From an uncultured Clostridia bacterium (GTDB lineage: Bacteria; Bacillota; Clostridia; Christensenellales; Borkfalkiaceae): a stretch of 29,281 nucleotides of DNA. This document shows positions 29,157-29,281 of the stretch, in pieces; the first letter of the stretch is position 1, and each line of letters begins with the position of its first letter. Under the pieces are notes generated by a model. That model was not told where the DNA came from. It searched no databases and saw nothing but the letters and a program-made list of their open reading frames with translations. Both the position numbers and the translations under genes were made by a program. The stretch lies in assembly GCA_934278995.1 (NCBI GenBank), contig CAKQWM010000015.1:1-29281 (forward strand), read 5' to 3'.

Positions 29157-29191
29157 AAAAAACGCCTTTTCTTCGCGGAAAAGGCGTTTTT
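29157..29191 (+). terminator. Terminator of cysK
   Basis: AAAAACGCCTTTTC pairs with GAAAAGGCGTTTTT around a short loop, followed by T5. It is symmetrical and may work in both directions. Confidence 0.9.
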
Positions 29192-29281
29192 GAATCGAAA
29201 AAAGTTAGGGATTCCATTCGTCATCTACTTCTTACCTAAAAGGCGTCTTTTCAGCCCTTTTCCGTGACCGCTCGGTCGCAG

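Noticed and set aside
1..29281. CRISPR array, tRNA or rRNA genes, intact transposase or phage genes
   Set aside because: No regularly spaced repeats, no cloverleaf with a CCA-type end and no rRNA stretches were seen on either strand; no transposase or integrase motif occurs in any frame.
29192..29281. Start of another repeat patch at the right edge
   Set aside because: The sequence is cut by the window end and shows only one weak hairpin (GACCGCTCGGTC), not enough to call.

Overview
The window looks like a chromosomal segment of an uncultured, low-to-moderate GC, Gram-positive-type bacterium of the Clostridia (Bacillota). Supporting this are consensus sigma-A promoters with 17-bp spacers, strong AGGAGG ribosome binding sites, many short lipoprotein signals, a LipO/LplB/YtcP-type sugar importer and an MgtC/Kef pair. 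Genus or family cannot be fixed from the sequence alone.

Layout. Positions 1-1260 hold the 3' part of a secreted InlB-repeat surface protein. Next comes a small unit with a consensus promoter, a very long RNA-type hairpin and a SLOG-family protein (1388-2247). A palindrome-rich repeat patch and a decayed copy of the following gene come next, then that gene itself, a small protein with an ADP-ribosyltransferase-like look (2736-3290). A structured leader with an internal terminator precedes a CPA2 (Kef-like) antiporter and an MgtC-family protein (3460-5875). Two copies of a terminator cassette and a gene remnant fill 5876-6552.

The centre (6553-23739) is one carbohydrate/riboside uptake locus. 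Leftward run a DUF624/YesL-like membrane protein, a sugar-type ABC ATPase and two small membrane-anchored proteins. Rightward run ribokinase, a LacI-family repressor, two ABC permeases, a large lipoprotein binding protein, a nucleoside hydrolase, a secreted protein with three ~200-residue repeats, and three paralogous beta-propeller lipoproteins. Three copies of the palindrome TAAAACGTTTTA lie at the divergent promoters and before the binding-protein gene, so the LacI protein probably controls both arms. The rightward arm has no ATPase and the leftward arm has no permease of its own, so they probably form one transporter. Ribokinase plus nucleoside hydrolase points to ribose released from nucleosides or other ribofuranosides; this is inference.

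From 23740 to 27000 the DNA is a patchwork. It holds a candidate free-standing small RNA, a divergent HTH-SLOG pair with a leaderless SLOG promoter, a ~230-bp duplication that leaves an HTH pseudogene, an AT-rich lipoprotein with a gene remnant, and a tiny peptide gene with its own promoter and terminator. The right end returns to housekeeping genes: mnmA (leftward) and cysK (rightward) from overlapping divergent promoters, closed by a strong terminator.
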